DNA of 64,000 nucleotides from Candidatus Zhuqueibacterota bacterium (GTDB taxonomy: Bacteria > Zhuqueibacterota > Zhuqueibacteria > Residuimicrobiales > Krinioviventaceae), in contig JAFGSB010000078.1 in assembly GCA_016934825.1 (NCBI GenBank), positions 1-64,000 on the forward strand. The letters are read 5' to 3'. Of the stretch, positions 1 through 9,600 are shown piece by piece. The number at the start of each line of letters is the position of its first letter. The stretch's first letter is position 1. The position numbers were made by a program, and so were the translations under genes. The notes below the pieces were generated by a model. It had not been told where the DNA came from and searched no databases. It worked only from the letters and a program-made list of their open reading frames with translations.

Positions 1-118
1 CCGTTTCCCCAAGTATAATATTATTCATCATAAAAAGGAACAAAACCAGTGAATTGATGACAAGAATTAAAACAATAAACACCTTTATTACTTTTTTATT
101 CATTACTTTCAAAATCAT
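1..118 (-). CDS. N-terminus of a membrane-anchored or exported protein, cut by the window edge
   Basis: Reading leftwards from an ATG at 118, the frame stays open to the edge (39 codons). A second in-frame ATG at 103 begins MNKKVIKVFIVLILVINS, a short basic stretch followed by about 24 hydrophobic residues, so an uncleaved anchor or signal peptide. A GAGGG lies almost against the 118 start and about 16 nt before the 103 start, so the start is undecided. The function cannot be told from this fragment. It is divergent from the fumarase genes. Confidence 0.45.
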   Translation of the reverse strand, partial: MILKVMNKKVIKVFIVLILVINSLVLFLFMMNNIILGET

Positions 119-401
119 TCCCTCTACACTTTTTCAACAATCTTCTCTTTTTTCCAATTCCATTTAACTTAAATACAATATTTATGCCACCTTAAACTTT
201 TTTTATAAGTAAAAATAACTACAATCATATTTTTTTTATTTACATATCATTAAAAAAATCAATCTAATATGAAACATTAAAACAACATTTAATATTAAAA
301 TCATCCCGCGAACATCAAATATTTTATTGTTACCCGTTTTAATCAGTAAATTTTGGACACTGCATATCATTTTGGTACACTTTATTTTTTTACGGTATAA
401 C
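119..401. other. AT-rich intergenic stretch
   Basis: Very AT-rich spacer between the divergent edge gene and the fumarase promoter. No hairpin, tRNA or credible coding frame is seen. The open frame 327-533 begins in the spacer, has phenylalanine/isoleucine/asparagine-rich composition typical of translated AT-rich DNA and lacks a ribosome binding site, so it is not called. Confidence 0.5.
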
Positions 402-430
402 TTGACTTATAATAAAATCTTTTGTATACT
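402..430 (+). promoter_or_regulatory. sigma-70 type promoter for the fumarase genes
   Basis: TTGACT (402-407), a 17-nt spacer and TATACT (425-430). It is followed by a leader of about 100 nt that ends in a GGAGG ribosome binding site before the ATG at 537. The match to the canonical -35/-10 consensus and the exact 17-nt spacing support the call. Confidence 0.6.
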
Positions 431-536
431 AAAATACTCTCATAAATGTAACTTGTTTCATTTTTTAATATCCAAAGGTGTTCTTTATCACAAATTCCTG
501 CTTTTTAATATAAATCAATATTTGGAGGATTAGTCC

Positions 537-1379
537 ATGCGGGAAATATTATACAATGATATTGTCGACAAAGTCGCAGAAATATGTATTAGCGCCAATT
601 ACCAACTTGGGGAGGATGTGATTAACGCCCTGAAAAAAAGTAGACAAAAAGAAGACTCACCAACCGGGCAAGCGATACTGGACCAATTGATCGAAAACGC
701 GACGATCTCAAAAGATGGTATATTCCCACTATGTCAGGACACCGGATTTTCAGTATTTTTTGTCAACATCGGCCAGGATGTTCAAATTAAGGGTGGCTTG
801 CTTAACGACGCAATCAGTGAAGGAGTCAAAAAAGGATATACCGACGGATACCTGAGAAAATCAATTGTTATAGATCCTATCAAACGAGTCAATACCAAGG
901 ATAATACACCCCCGATAATTTGGACTGATATTGTGCCGGGTGATAAACTCCGTATAACCATCGCACCAAAGGGCGGCGGAAGTGAAAACATGAGTGAAGT
1001 TGCCATGTTAAAACCTGCGGACGGCGCCGAAGGGATTAAAAATTTTGTCATCGATAAGGTCAGCCGCTCGGGAGGAAATCCATGCCCGCCTATTGTTGTC
1101 GGTGTGGGTATTGGCGGAACTTTTGAAAAAGTAGCATGGCTTGCCAAAAAATCCCTGTTACGGGATATTGGCGACCGGAACCCCGATCCATATTACGCTG
1201 ATATGGAACTGGAACTGCTGGAAAAAATCAATAAACTTGGTATCGGCCCGCAGGGTTTGGGCGGCCGGACAACCGCTCTTGATGTACATGTGGAAGTTTT
1301 TCCATGCCACATTGCAACAATGCCTGCGGCAGTCAATATTCAATGTCATGCTGCCCGGCATAAAACAGTCACTCTTTAA
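537..1379 (+). CDS. fumA: class I fumarate hydratase, alpha (N-terminal) subunit
   Basis: 280 residues. Forms the Fe-S cluster half of the two-subunit class I hydro-lyase that interconverts fumarate and malate in the TCA cycle. Visible family features are Cys66 in PLCQDTGF, Cys183 in GGNPCPPIVVGVGIGGT and Cys257 in PCHIATMPAAVNIQCHAARH, which match the three ligands of the [4Fe-4S] cluster in this family. The start is fixed by GGAGG 8 nt upstream. The beta subunit follows 24 nt later. The same fold serves L-tartrate dehydratase (TtdA/B), but linkage to succinate dehydrogenase favours fumarase. An oxygen-labile enzyme of this class fits an anaerobic or microaerobic life, which is inference. 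Confidence 0.9.
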   Translation: MREILYNDIVDKVAEICISANYQLGEDVINALKKSRQKEDSPTGQAILDQLIENATISKDGIFPLCQDTGFSVFFVNIGQDVQIKGGLLNDAISEGVKKGYTDGYLRKSIVIDPIKRVNTKDNTPPIIWTDIVPGDKLRITIAPKGGGSENMSEVAMLKPADGAEGIKNFVIDKVSRSGGNPCPPIVVGVGIGGTFEKVAWLAKKSLLRDIGDRNPDPYYADMELELLEKINKLGIGPQGLGGRTTALDVHVEVFPCHIATMPAAVNIQCHAARHKTVTL

Positions 1380-1403
1380 TATTGATTATAAAGGTCATTA
1401 ATT

Positions 1404-1964
1404 ATGTCAGAAATTATAAAACTAACTACACCTTTAGATGATGCTCAGGTGGAAAAATGTCACGCCGGTGATAACGTATTGATTACAGGGCCTATTTATA
1501 CAGCTCGAGACGCAGCGCATAAAAAACTGGTTGATCTGTTAAGTGCGAACAAAGAGCTTCCGATAGATTTAAAGGGTCATCTAGTTTATTATGTCGGCCC
1601 TTCACCGGCGCGCCCGGGGCAGGCGATCGGCTCGGCCGGGCCGACGACCAGCTACCGTATGGACCCCTACGCCCCCGAAATTTTAAAGGCCGGATCTAAA
1701 GGAATGATCGGCAAAGGTGAAATGGGTGCTTCTGTTACTGAAGCTTTGATGAAATATAAAGGCGTGTATTTAGCCGCTGTCGGCGGTGCAGCCGCATTAA
1801 TTGCAAAGTCGATTAAAAACAGCAAAGTTGTCGCCTATGAAGAGTTAGGAGCTGAAGCAATCAGGATTCTCGAAGTTGAAAATTTCCCTGCTATTGTAGC
1901 GCAGGATTGTCATGGAAATAATATTTTTAAAGAAGGGCGGGAAAAATACGAAATAACTGCCTGA
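1404..1964 (+). CDS. fumB: class I fumarate hydratase, beta (C-terminal) subunit
   Basis: 186 residues, matching the C-terminal swivelling domain of class I fumarases. Conserved stretches are GPIYTARDAAHKKL near residue 30, GPTTSYRMDPYAPEIL near residue 80, IGKGEMG near residue 103 and AVGGAAALIAKSI near residue 128. It completes the active site with the upstream alpha subunit and is expected to be co-transcribed with it; AAAGG lies about 9 nt before the ATG. It ends 3 bp from the convergent pentapeptide gene, so there is no room for a dedicated terminator between them. The symbol is used for the subunit role and does not denote the E. coli fumB paralogue. Confidence 0.9.
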   Translation: MSEIIKLTTPLDDAQVEKCHAGDNVLITGPIYTARDAAHKKLVDLLSANKELPIDLKGHLVYYVGPSPARPGQAIGSAGPTTSYRMDPYAPEILKAGSKGMIGKGEMGASVTEALMKYKGVYLAAVGGAAALIAKSIKNSKVVAYEELGAEAIRILEVENFPAIVAQDCHGNNIFKEGREKYEITA

Positions 1965-1967
1965 GAA

Positions 1968-2348
1968 CTATTTTTTAACACCGCTAAGATTCGCTCCGAT
2001 TAAATTCGCGTCCCTGGTATCAGCGCCGGTCATATCGGATTCCCTGAGATCAGCTTGCCATAAATTTGCGCTTTTCAAGTTGGTATTCGAGAGAAATGCC
2101 CCGATGAGATTTGCTTCTCTAAAATCGGCATTCCAGCAGTCTGCTCCTCTGAAATTCGCCTTGCGGAGGTCTGCCTCTCTTAAATCCGCACGTCTCAAAT
2201 CTGCATTGCGAAAATCAACTCCTCTGAGATCTTCTTCCCAAAGGTCAATACCTCGTAAATCGATTTTAACATCCGAATTTTTAGCACGCCACTCATTCCA
2301 AGTTTTAACCCCTTTTTTCAATATTCGAACCTGTTCCTCATTTGCCAT
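1968..2348 (-). CDS. pentapeptide repeat protein
   Basis: 126 residues. After about 30 N-terminal residues (start MANEEQVRILKKGVKTWNEW) the rest is a run of A(D/N)LxX pentapeptides, for example LRRADLREADLRKANFRGAD, about 17 copies, predicting a right-handed quadrilateral beta-helix. The N-terminal helix with KGVKTWNEWR is common to many stand-alone bacterial members whose role is unknown. There is no signal peptide, so it is probably cytoplasmic. Gyrase-protecting (Qnr/MfpA) relatives exist, but nothing here points to that role. Convergent with fumB, 3 bp apart; a possible promoter lies at 2723-2751. Confidence 0.85.
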   Translation of the reverse strand: MANEEQVRILKKGVKTWNEWRAKNSDVKIDLRGIDLWEEDLRGVDFRNADLRRADLREADLRKANFRGADCWNADFREANLIGAFLSNTNLKSANLWQADLRESDMTGADTRDANLIGANLSGVKK

Positions 2349-2495
2349 TATTCTCTTGAACCTTTAATTATCAACTCTTTTTAAGGAATATAAACAAAAA
2401 ACTTGTATGCAACAACAGTTTTTTCTAAATGTGATACTTTTTTATCTTCAGGTGTCGTGAAAAAATAAATTCAGGATATTAATGAATGATTATTT

Positions 2496-2609
2496 TTAAA
2501 TGCGGTTTTTTAATTTATTCAATGTATCAAAGCCGTCCCCAAAAAAGACGCAATCAGTTATAAATTCATTATAAACAGGACGAATTTTGATTAATTGCCA
2601 TCTAATCAT
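2496..2609 (-). pseudogene. possible 37-codon open frame or gene remnant
   Basis: An ATG at 2609 opens 37 codons (begins MIRWQLIKIRPVYNEF, ends KLKNRI) in the gap between the pentapeptide and sdhB genes. The composition looks more protein-like than the surrounding AT-rich DNA, but the only Shine-Dalgarno-like bases (AGGA) touch the ATG. The frame continues only six codons upstream before a stop. It could be a very small gene behind the promoter-like element at 2723-2751 or the tail of a decayed gene. I do not recognise it. Confidence 0.2.
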
Positions 2610-2722
2610 TCCTAAATATTTATGCTTTCAGGTCGATAATTTTCAAAATTTTAGGATATAATATCATTTTTACTAATAAAATATTGTTTACTATGGAAAA
2701 TAAATGTTAAAAATAACCAATA

Positions 2723-2751
2723 ATCTTATATTCAAAATCAATGTATGTCAA
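2723..2751 (-). promoter_or_regulatory. candidate sigma-70 promoter pointing towards the pentapeptide gene
   Basis: On the minus strand TTGACA (2746-2751), a 17-nt spacer and TAAGAT (2723-2728). The -35 box abuts the palindrome at 2752-2772 directly. Transcription would cover the small frame 2496-2609 and the pentapeptide-repeat gene starting at 2348. The -10 is only a 4/6 match. Confidence 0.35.
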
Positions 2752-2772
2752 GGTGTCCGGTATCCGGACACC
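2752..2772. repeat. 9-bp perfect inverted repeat downstream of sdhB
   Basis: GGTGTCCGG (2752-2760), a TAT loop and CCGGACACC (2764-2772). It lies 33 bp after the sdhB stop and is the likely 3' structure of the sdh operon, but no U-run follows it on either strand, so it is not a textbook intrinsic terminator. Because it touches a TTGACA box it might instead be an operator. Confidence 0.6.
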
Positions 2773-2805
2773 CCATAAAAGGTTAAATCATATTTTCGCG
2801 GGATG

Positions 2806-3651
2806 TTATTTTTTCACCGTAGGTTTAGGCGCTTCGGGAATCTTTGGATTTGGCACATATTTCTTTGCCGTGGGTATCACATGAGTTTCTTTTTCATCTT
2901 TCCGCAATTTCAATGTTTTTAAAAAGAAATCCTGCTTTAAAAGTTGAATGGCAAACGAGGGATCCACACCTTTGGGACAAACATCGGAGCACGCGCCGGC
3001 AAAATGACATCGTGACGCGCCGATTTCATCATGCACCGCTTTAATCCTCTCGTCGCTACCTTCATCACGCGAGTCCGAATTATATCGCCACGCCTGGGCC
3101 AGGGCCTGCGGACCCGTAAACCTTTCATCGGTCGCAACTGTTGGGCAGGCGGAAAGACATAACCCGCATTTAATACAATAGGCAAATTGTATGTAATTGG
3201 TCAATTCATCCGGGGATTGAAAATATTCTCCGGTTGGCAGATTTTGTTCCTGAATATCTTTACGAATTAAATACGGTTTCACCGATTTATGTTTTTGAAA
3301 AAATCCCTCCAGATCGGGTACAAGATCACGGATGATATCAAAATTGGGCAACGGTTTGATTTGTAATTTTTTATTACTTATTTTTAATATTTGATTATTA
3401 CATGCCAGACGGGGATATCCGTTTATAAACATACCGCAGGAGCCACAAACGCCCATACGACATGAGGATCTCCATACAAGACTAGGGTCCAGATTCTCTT
3501 TGATCCAGTTTAGTCCGTCCAAAACCGTCATTCCCTTATAAACCTGTACGTTGTATTCCTGCATTTTAGGTTTTTCACCGGTCTCCGGGTTATAACGCAA
3601 AATCTCAAATATGACCGTCGTTGTATTTTTTGTTGAATTATTTTCATTCAT
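2806..3651 (-). CDS. sdhB: succinate dehydrogenase/fumarate reductase iron-sulfur subunit
   Basis: 281 residues. Passes electrons from the flavoprotein to the membrane anchor of complex II. The N-terminal plant-type ferredoxin domain has the [2Fe-2S] ligands in SSCRMGVCGSCGMFINGYP (Cys64, 69, 72) plus Cys84. The C-terminal bacterial ferredoxin domain has CIKCGLCLSACP near residue 159 for [4Fe-4S], and CHFAGACSDVCPKGVDP near residue 215 for the [3Fe-4S]/[4Fe-4S] pair. The start at 3651 (MNENNS) has AGGAG 8 nt upstream; a longer frame would run into sdhD. Last gene of the sdhA-C-D-B operon. Direction (oxidation or fumarate reduction) cannot be told from sequence. Confidence 0.92.
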   Translation of the reverse strand: MNENNSTKNTTTVIFEILRYNPETGEKPKMQEYNVQVYKGMTVLDGLNWIKENLDPSLVWRSSCRMGVCGSCGMFINGYPRLACNNQILKISNKKLQIKPLPNFDIIRDLVPDLEGFFQKHKSVKPYLIRKDIQEQNLPTGEYFQSPDELTNYIQFAYCIKCGLCLSACPTVATDERFTGPQALAQAWRYNSDSRDEGSDERIKAVHDEIGASRCHFAGACSDVCPKGVDPSFAIQLLKQDFFLKTLKLRKDEKETHVIPTAKKYVPNPKIPEAPKPTVKK

Positions 3652-3662
3652 TCCAAAATCTC

Positions 3663-4025
3663 CTATTTCATAAAAACAAAAACAGCTGCAAAAGTACCGT
3701 AAGCAAATAACAAAACACCGCATAAGGTTAAAAAGCCTGAAATGAATTTTTCAGACTTTTGGGCCAATGTCAGTTCCATTAAAATATTTTTAAATCCGTA
3801 CAATCCATGATACAGCGCCGTACCCAATAAAATGATATAGGTGATCATAAAGAACAGTTCTTTGCTGCGGGCAAAAACCACCCCGGAATCAATGGGGTTC
3901 TGAGAGCCGACACCTAAAGAATACAATATCGCGTCAAGGTGCATAATAAACATATGGATGCCTAACAGTACAAGAATGACGGCGCCTGCAATTAAATGGT
4001 ATACCCATAATTTTGATTCACGCAT
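3663..4025 (-). CDS. sdhD: succinate dehydrogenase membrane anchor, second subunit
   Basis: 120 residues with three hydrophobic segments (about 8-27, 55-75 and 95-118). Histidines suitable as haem ligands occur in WVYHLIAG (segment 1) and TALYHGLYGFKNIL (segment 2); the latter is the typical anchor motif of non-classical SdhD proteins. GGAG stands 6 nt before the ATG. It lies between sdhC (9 bp gap) and sdhB (11 bp gap), which is the main support for the assignment, since anchor subunits diverge fast. Confidence 0.8.
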   Translation of the reverse strand: MRESKLWVYHLIAGAVILVLLGIHMFIMHLDAILYSLGVGSQNPIDSGVVFARSKELFFMITYIILLGTALYHGLYGFKNILMELTLAQKSEKFISGFLTLCGVLLFAYGTFAAVFVFMK

Positions 4026-4034
4026 AATAGACTC

Positions 4035-4478
4035 CTAATTTCCTAAAAGGTAAAAATCAAGTCCGCCAAAAACAATTAACACAAAGGCGATAATCATTGC
4101 CACAATAAGTAAAGGCCTTTGACGACGTACAGCATTTTTATAAGGAATAACCGGGCGCTGCGGTTTGCCCATACCGAAACCCAGTTCGGTAATAAATAAA
4201 CGTATCCCGTTTAAAGCGTGGTATGCAAAAGCAACAAAAACCAGATACTCACCAAATTTAAAAACGGGTTTTTCAAACAAATCCATGGTCTTTTCCCAGA
4301 ATTCCGGCCCCCAAATTCGTGAACTTGTGGCAAATATATGCAAAAGAAAATACAATAAAATACCCAGACCGGTTATCCTGTGAAGAGTATAAGCATACCT
4401 TTCAAGGCCATAACGTCCGCCACGGATCCACCCGGCAAGTCCGAGATTATTTTTTCTATGCAGTCTTTCAACCTTCAT
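4035..4478 (-). CDS. sdhC: succinate dehydrogenase cytochrome b-type membrane anchor
   Basis: 147 residues with three membrane segments (about 35-52, 74-96 and 122-145). The motif YTLHRITGLGILLYFLLHIF carries the conserved His-Arg and the distal His found in SdhC cytochrome b proteins, and AYHALNGIRLF is the second conserved anchor motif. It binds haem and quinone together with SdhD and fixes SdhAB to the inner face of the membrane. GGGAG lies 7 nt before the start. The first 30 residues are basic (cytoplasmic). It sits 19 bp after sdhA. Confidence 0.85.
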   Translation of the reverse strand: MKVERLHRKNNLGLAGWIRGGRYGLERYAYTLHRITGLGILLYFLLHIFATSSRIWGPEFWEKTMDLFEKPVFKFGEYLVFVAFAYHALNGIRLFITELGFGMGKPQRPVIPYKNAVRRQRPLLIVAMIIAFVLIVFGGLDFYLLGN

Positions 4479-4497
4479 AATAAAACTCCCAAAATAA

Positions 4498-6216
4498 TTA
4501 ATATTTTCTTTCCACCGGCTTCCACGTTGTGATCGTAACCGGCTTGTAGCTCAATTTGGGTCCATCCGGAGTATAAGCGGCCAGAGTATGTTTAAGCCAT
4601 TTTTTATCGTCGCGTATTTTATAATCTCTTCGGGAATGTGCGCCGCGTGATTCCGTACGCACAACTCCACCCGTCACCATAACTTCCGCCAGATCAATTA
4701 AATTTTTCAATTCAAGTGCGTGTATTAAATTGGTGTTATACGCATGGGATTTGTCGACAATATTAATATCCTCATAACGTTTTTTCAGATCTTTAATTAT
4801 TTTCAGGGCTTCTTCCATTCCCTCTTTGGTTCTGAACACCCCGACGTTTTTATCCATACATGTGCGTAACTCACGTCTTAGTTTGTACATATCTTCCTTG
4901 CCGGACTTGCCTATTATATCATCAAAAACCCGTTTGACCTCATTCTCAAACGCCTTATCCGGCTGCGGCGGGAGGTCCTTGTTCTGCTTGCAATAGTTGG
5001 CGGCGTGTTCGCCGACAATCTTACCCCAGACCAGACATTCGGCAGTCGAATTGGAACCTAACCGGTTAGCGCCATGCAGACTGACGCAGGCGGCTTCTCC
5101 TGCCACCCAAATTCCGGGAATACGGGTTGCGCCTTCAATATCCGTTTCAATTCCACCCATGGAATAATGAGCGACCGGCCGGCAAGGAATGGGTTCAAGG
5201 ATGGGATCAAGATCGATATATTCGATACAAACTTCACGTATAAGCGGCAAACGGTCGTTTATCTTGTCGGCGCCTAAATGACGCAGATCAAGATGAATAT
5301 AATCCAGACCGTTAGGTCCTTTAAAACCGCGGCCTTCCTCAATTTCGGTCATTTCGGAACGGGAAACCAGGTCCCGCGGCGCCAGTTCCATTTTCTCCGG
5401 CGCGTATTTACTCATAAAACGTTCACCCTTATTATTGACAAGATAACCGCCTTCGCCGCGGCAGGCTTCCGTCATCAAAATGCCGGATGGCACCAGACCG
5501 GTCGGATGGAATTGCACAAATTCCATATCCTCAAGATTCAGGCCGGCACGATAAGCCAGCGCCAGGCCATCTCCTGTTACTGTTTGCGAATAGGTGGTAA
5601 AACCGAATAAAGTACCGCTGCCGCCGCTGGCGATGATCAGCGCCTTTGCTCTGATCAATACAAATTTACCGGTGGTCATGCTCACAGCAGCAAGCCCACG
5701 GAATTGATTATTTTCGATTAATATTGATGTGATATAATATTCATTATAATGCGTGATATTTTCATATTTCGCCAGGGTATCATAAAGTGTTTGTAACTCA
5801 AAAAATCCCGTTTTATCAGCGGCACAGACGGCGCGCGGATAACTGTGACCGCCAAACGGACGTTGCGAGATCTTGCCGTCTTCACGTCTGGTCCAGGGGA
5901 TGCCCCAATGGTCCAGTTGGCGGATTTCATTCGGAATTATTCGTACAAACCGGTCAACCACATTCTGGTCGGCCAGAAAATCGCTTCCCTTTACCGTATC
6001 CCACGAATGTAATTCCAGACTATCCCCTTCATCCATATGCAATACAGCGGCTGTTCCACCTTCTGCGCCAACAGAATGTGCACGCATCATCTGATTTTTC
6101 GTCACTACGGCAATATCAATATCACCATTCGAGATTCGCGATGCCTCAATAGCGGAACGTAATCCCGCCAGTCCAGCACCAAATATCACCAGATCATGGC
6201 TCAATATCTCCTGCAT
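4498..6216 (-). CDS. sdhA: succinate dehydrogenase/fumarate reductase flavoprotein subunit
   Basis: 572 residues. Catalytic subunit that oxidises succinate or reduces fumarate with covalently bound FAD. The N-terminal Rossmann motif is VIFGAGLAGLRSAIEAS; HSVGAEGGTAAVLHMDEGDS is the FAD-binding region around the flavinylation histidine; FHPTGLVPSGILMTEACRGE and HYSMGGIETD are the substrate-domain signatures. The start is placed at 6216 (MQEILSHD) because GGAGG lies 5 nt before it; a TTG four codons upstream would overlap this ribosome binding site. First gene of the operon, behind a good promoter at 6367-6395 with a leader of about 145 nt. Confidence 0.95.
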   Translation of the reverse strand: MQEILSHDLVIFGAGLAGLRSAIEASRISNGDIDIAVVTKNQMMRAHSVGAEGGTAAVLHMDEGDSLELHSWDTVKGSDFLADQNVVDRFVRIIPNEIRQLDHWGIPWTRREDGKISQRPFGGHSYPRAVCAADKTGFFELQTLYDTLAKYENITHYNEYYITSILIENNQFRGLAAVSMTTGKFVLIRAKALIIASGGSGTLFGFTTYSQTVTGDGLALAYRAGLNLEDMEFVQFHPTGLVPSGILMTEACRGEGGYLVNNKGERFMSKYAPEKMELAPRDLVSRSEMTEIEEGRGFKGPNGLDYIHLDLRHLGADKINDRLPLIREVCIEYIDLDPILEPIPCRPVAHYSMGGIETDIEGATRIPGIWVAGEAACVSLHGANRLGSNSTAECLVWGKIVGEHAANYCKQNKDLPPQPDKAFENEVKRVFDDIIGKSGKEDMYKLRRELRTCMDKNVGVFRTKEGMEEALKIIKDLKKRYEDINIVDKSHAYNTNLIHALELKNLIDLAEVMVTGGVVRTESRGAHSRRDYKIRDDKKWLKHTLAAYTPDGPKLSYKPVTITTWKPVERKY

Positions 6217-6366
6217 GGAATCCTCCAAACAAAATTTTACATAACATTGATTTTATTATTAAATTTAAGTTTGAAATATAATTTGGAATGTGCATATTGC
6301 CTATACTTCATTACATTATTTGTAATTGAAATAGGAAACATTCATAAAGCGGAATATTTATGTTTA

Positions 6367-6395
6367 AAGATATATTATAAATATATTTATGTCAA
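6367..6395 (-). promoter_or_regulatory. sigma-70 type promoter for the sdh operon
   Basis: On the minus strand TTGACA (6390-6395), a 17-nt spacer and TATCTT (6367-6372). It is the only strong element upstream of sdhA. The leader between it and the ribosome binding site is very AT-rich, without clear structure. Confidence 0.55.
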
Positions 6396-6676
6396 GTAAA
6401 ATTACAAAAAAAAATATTATTTTAAGGCTTTATAAGTAAAATTCGAGAATACTGGCTCCCTTTCACCGGACACCCATATATGATGTTTTGATTTTACTTG
6501 CTTATTCCGCAATTGTTTTTTAAAATATTTTATACTGCAAAATGTTAACCAACTTTTTTTATAATTATAAAGGATTGTAGCCCGATTCCGGATAATTTTA
6601 ATATTCTCAAGACGTGTTAGCACTCTATATCGAACAGTAACGATTCAAGAGTTCATTTTAAAACTGGTACAATATT
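6396..6676. other. intergenic region between sdh and the nucleotidyltransferase-like gene
   Basis: Divergent spacer. No tRNA or clear hairpin. It contains TTAGCACTC (6617-6625), half of a CIRCE element, but the second half is missing. A weak plus-strand promoter candidate is TACAAT at about 6667, immediately before the ATG at 6677, where no Shine-Dalgarno sequence can be seen. The minus-strand frame 6417-6623 is not called, for lack of a start signal. Confidence 0.4.
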
Positions 6677-9600
6677 ATGGATATTTATTTTGAAAGACTG
6701 AAAAAACGTGCCCAGGGTTTGGGAAATCACTATCGAAAATATACATCCATTATTGATATGAACCTCAATGGATTAATGTACCGGCTTGAAAATGCGGGTG
6801 TCATTGAAAGAGTGCATCTGTGGGCCGCCGCACACGATTATATGGAAGAAATGGCCATTATCTCCGAAATCGGTACCACCTTGAAAGAGAAACTGGATGA
6901 CCTGGGATGTTATTTCGCCATTCAGTTTTTACAAATGAATATCAACGCACTGGATGCCTTAATTCTGGAATTAACCCGTAATGAGGATAAACTGACAATC
7001 TACAAAAAATTCATGCTGCGCACCGGACATGATTTCCGTACCTTGACTGCTTCTTACATGAAACAGTTACTTAAATTATATATACCCCCAAAACTAAATT
7101 TGGAATTTGTATTTCTCGGCGTCGGAACCCGTTCCGACCAGGACGATATTGACATCGGAGTTGTGGACAGGGGCGAAGAAAACCGGGATATTTTGAATAA
7201 ATGTATCGGGAAAATGAATTCGGAAATGTTAAAAAAGGCGATCAGCCTGCATTTTCATATTTCCGAGCATGTCGGCAATATCACTTCTTTTTCGGCGTCC
7301 ATCAAGGAATATGCCGAATTATTGGATAATGAGATACACGATTTTGTTATCATAACTGAAATGCTTGGAGCGGCGCGAATTCTGGGAAACAGAAAACTTT
7401 TCTTTGATTTCAGACGTGATATCACCTCAAGATACTATTTTTACAATACCCAGCATGAATATCTCAAATTCCATGAAGGATACCTGCGCGGCATTATCGG
7501 TGAAACCCGTTCTTTTATGTTCAGGGAACTGCCCTACGATATTATTAATCCGAAAGGTGATGGATTAAGAATGATCAAAGGTATGTTATTCGCTGCCAAG
7601 ACCATATTTTGTATGCGCCAGGTCAATGCTTGGGCCATTCTCGACGAATTGAAAATAAAGGATAAAAGCAGAAGCGCAAGCTACAATGTCATTGAAGGAC
7701 CCTTAACATTCCTTGAAATATTCCGTTATCTGTACCAGTTACTTATCGCACAGGAAGAAGAAATTCAATTAGGAGAAAAAAACGCCAAAGAAAACCTTTC
7801 CCTGGTTGCCGAAGCGATGGGATACAGATCGGTTGGCGTCGCTTCTGCCACAGACTTTTTAATTACCGATTATTATCAAAATATTCTTCAGGCAAAAAAA
7901 ACATTAAGAAACCTGTTACCCTATTCCGTGACACACCTTGAATCCATAACCGTATTTGGTAAAGTACTTCGTCATAAAAAAGTGACGGAAAAGGGGGAAA
8001 AAAGGATAGGCAACCTTGCTTTACGATTTCTTAAAGAAACGAGATTTTTCCGCGGTACCCGCTTCTGGGATGATATTATTTCTGTTTTGCAGCGTAAAGA
8101 CGGAAAAATTTTAAAACGGTTGGCAAATGATATATCGTCTCTGCCGCAACAACAGCAGGATGAAATACTGGAAAAATTCATCGATTGGGGATGGAATTCA
8201 TTTATTTCCTTATACTCCCTGATCACATTAATTTATAAATACAAAGACGTACTACCGGACCCGGAACTATATCTAAAATTGAATAATATATTCTTTGATC
8301 GTTTAAAAGCCGATGAAGAAATTGTCAGACGCATAAGTGTTGTATTCACTCATTATCCCGAACTCTTGAACGATTTTATTGTTTTACTTACCGACGAGCA
8401 GCAGTTGAAATTATATAATTTACTGGACTATTACGTTTGGGACCAGAATGTTAAAATTGCCAAAGACAGGTTACAATTTCTTCTTAAACTAAACTATGGA
8501 ACAAGTAATTATTTCAAATTTAGAATGCAACAAGTTCTCAAACAACAACCACAGTACATCAAATATTTAAATAATTTTCAACGTTTGAATTTAATCGGCA
8601 AAGGCAGCCTTGCTGAAGCGGAACGTACAAAAAACGTAAAACAAAAATTACATAATTTAAAATTTTATTACGATTATGAATTTTTCCGTATCGCTATTGA
8701 CGCATTACAGGGCAATTCGGCAATAAGCGTTTCTTTTCAATATACCGAATTTTCGGATAATTATTTAAGACTGGTTTTTGATTCGTGTAAAAAAGAAATT
8801 GACGAAACGGTAAATAACAAAATAATTACTAAAGATTTACTTGGCGTTTATGTTACAGGCGGCCAGGGACAAATGCAGGCCTTTGATGACGATTTTGACC
8901 TCATTATTCTGTTAAATTCCACCAATCATAATATCAAAGAGTATTGCTCGGCAATTATTAAAAAAATGCATAAAGAAATATTAAAATGCGGAATTATGCC
9001 CCATTATCGGCTTGCTGATTTCACCGGGACCTATATTTGTACCTTTAATCAACTCATAAAATTGCTAAAAGACAATTCCTATGAACGATTCATTGATAAA
9101 GCCCAGCTTCTTGGGGCAAGAATGGTCGTGGGCAGCGGCATTTTACAGGAGGCCGTTGAAAAAGAAATATTGAATCCATACATACTCGACAAAAAAGAAG
9201 AATTCATTTTTGATATGGTCAATGAAATCGAATCCAGACATACCCATTTCACAAGGGAAAATACAGAGATAATTAATGTTAAAGAAACAACAGGAGGGTT
9301 GCGGGATATTGAAATGATATTGAGTATCATCCGAACGTTTTATAATATAAGGGAAACATCAAATTTCAAATTATTGATTATTATACAATCCCTGCTCCCG
9401 GAATTTTCTAAAGATTTCCAGAAACTTTTCCATGCTTATGAATTTTTGAGAAAAATCAGAATTTTATACAGACTAACCACAGCGGCTGAGGATAATATCA
9501 ATATTAATTATATAAACAATCTCCTACAAAACCTGAATTGGAATTCTAAAAATGCATTGACCCCGGAATTATTATTTACCCGTTTGAATACCACATTACG

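Noticed and set aside
327-533. Open frame of 68 codons upstream of fumA
   Set aside because: It overlaps the fumA promoter, has no ribosome binding site and has the composition of translated AT-rich spacer.
782-1147. Long antisense frame within fumA
   Set aside because: Shadow of the well-conserved fumarase coding frame.
1968-2348. Qnr-like quinolone resistance for the pentapeptide-repeat protein
   Set aside because: Length (126 residues) and N-terminal helix do not match Qnr/MfpA, and pentapeptide proteins are functionally diverse.
6417-6623. Open frame of 68 codons on the minus strand between sdhA and the nucleotidyltransferase-like gene
   Set aside because: No ribosome binding site, low-complexity basic composition and no recognisable motif; most likely chance.
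6617-6625. TTAGCACTC, a half CIRCE (HrcA) site upstream of the nucleotidyltransferase-like gene
   Set aside because: The required GAGTGCTAA after nine bases is absent and the gene is not a heat-shock gene.
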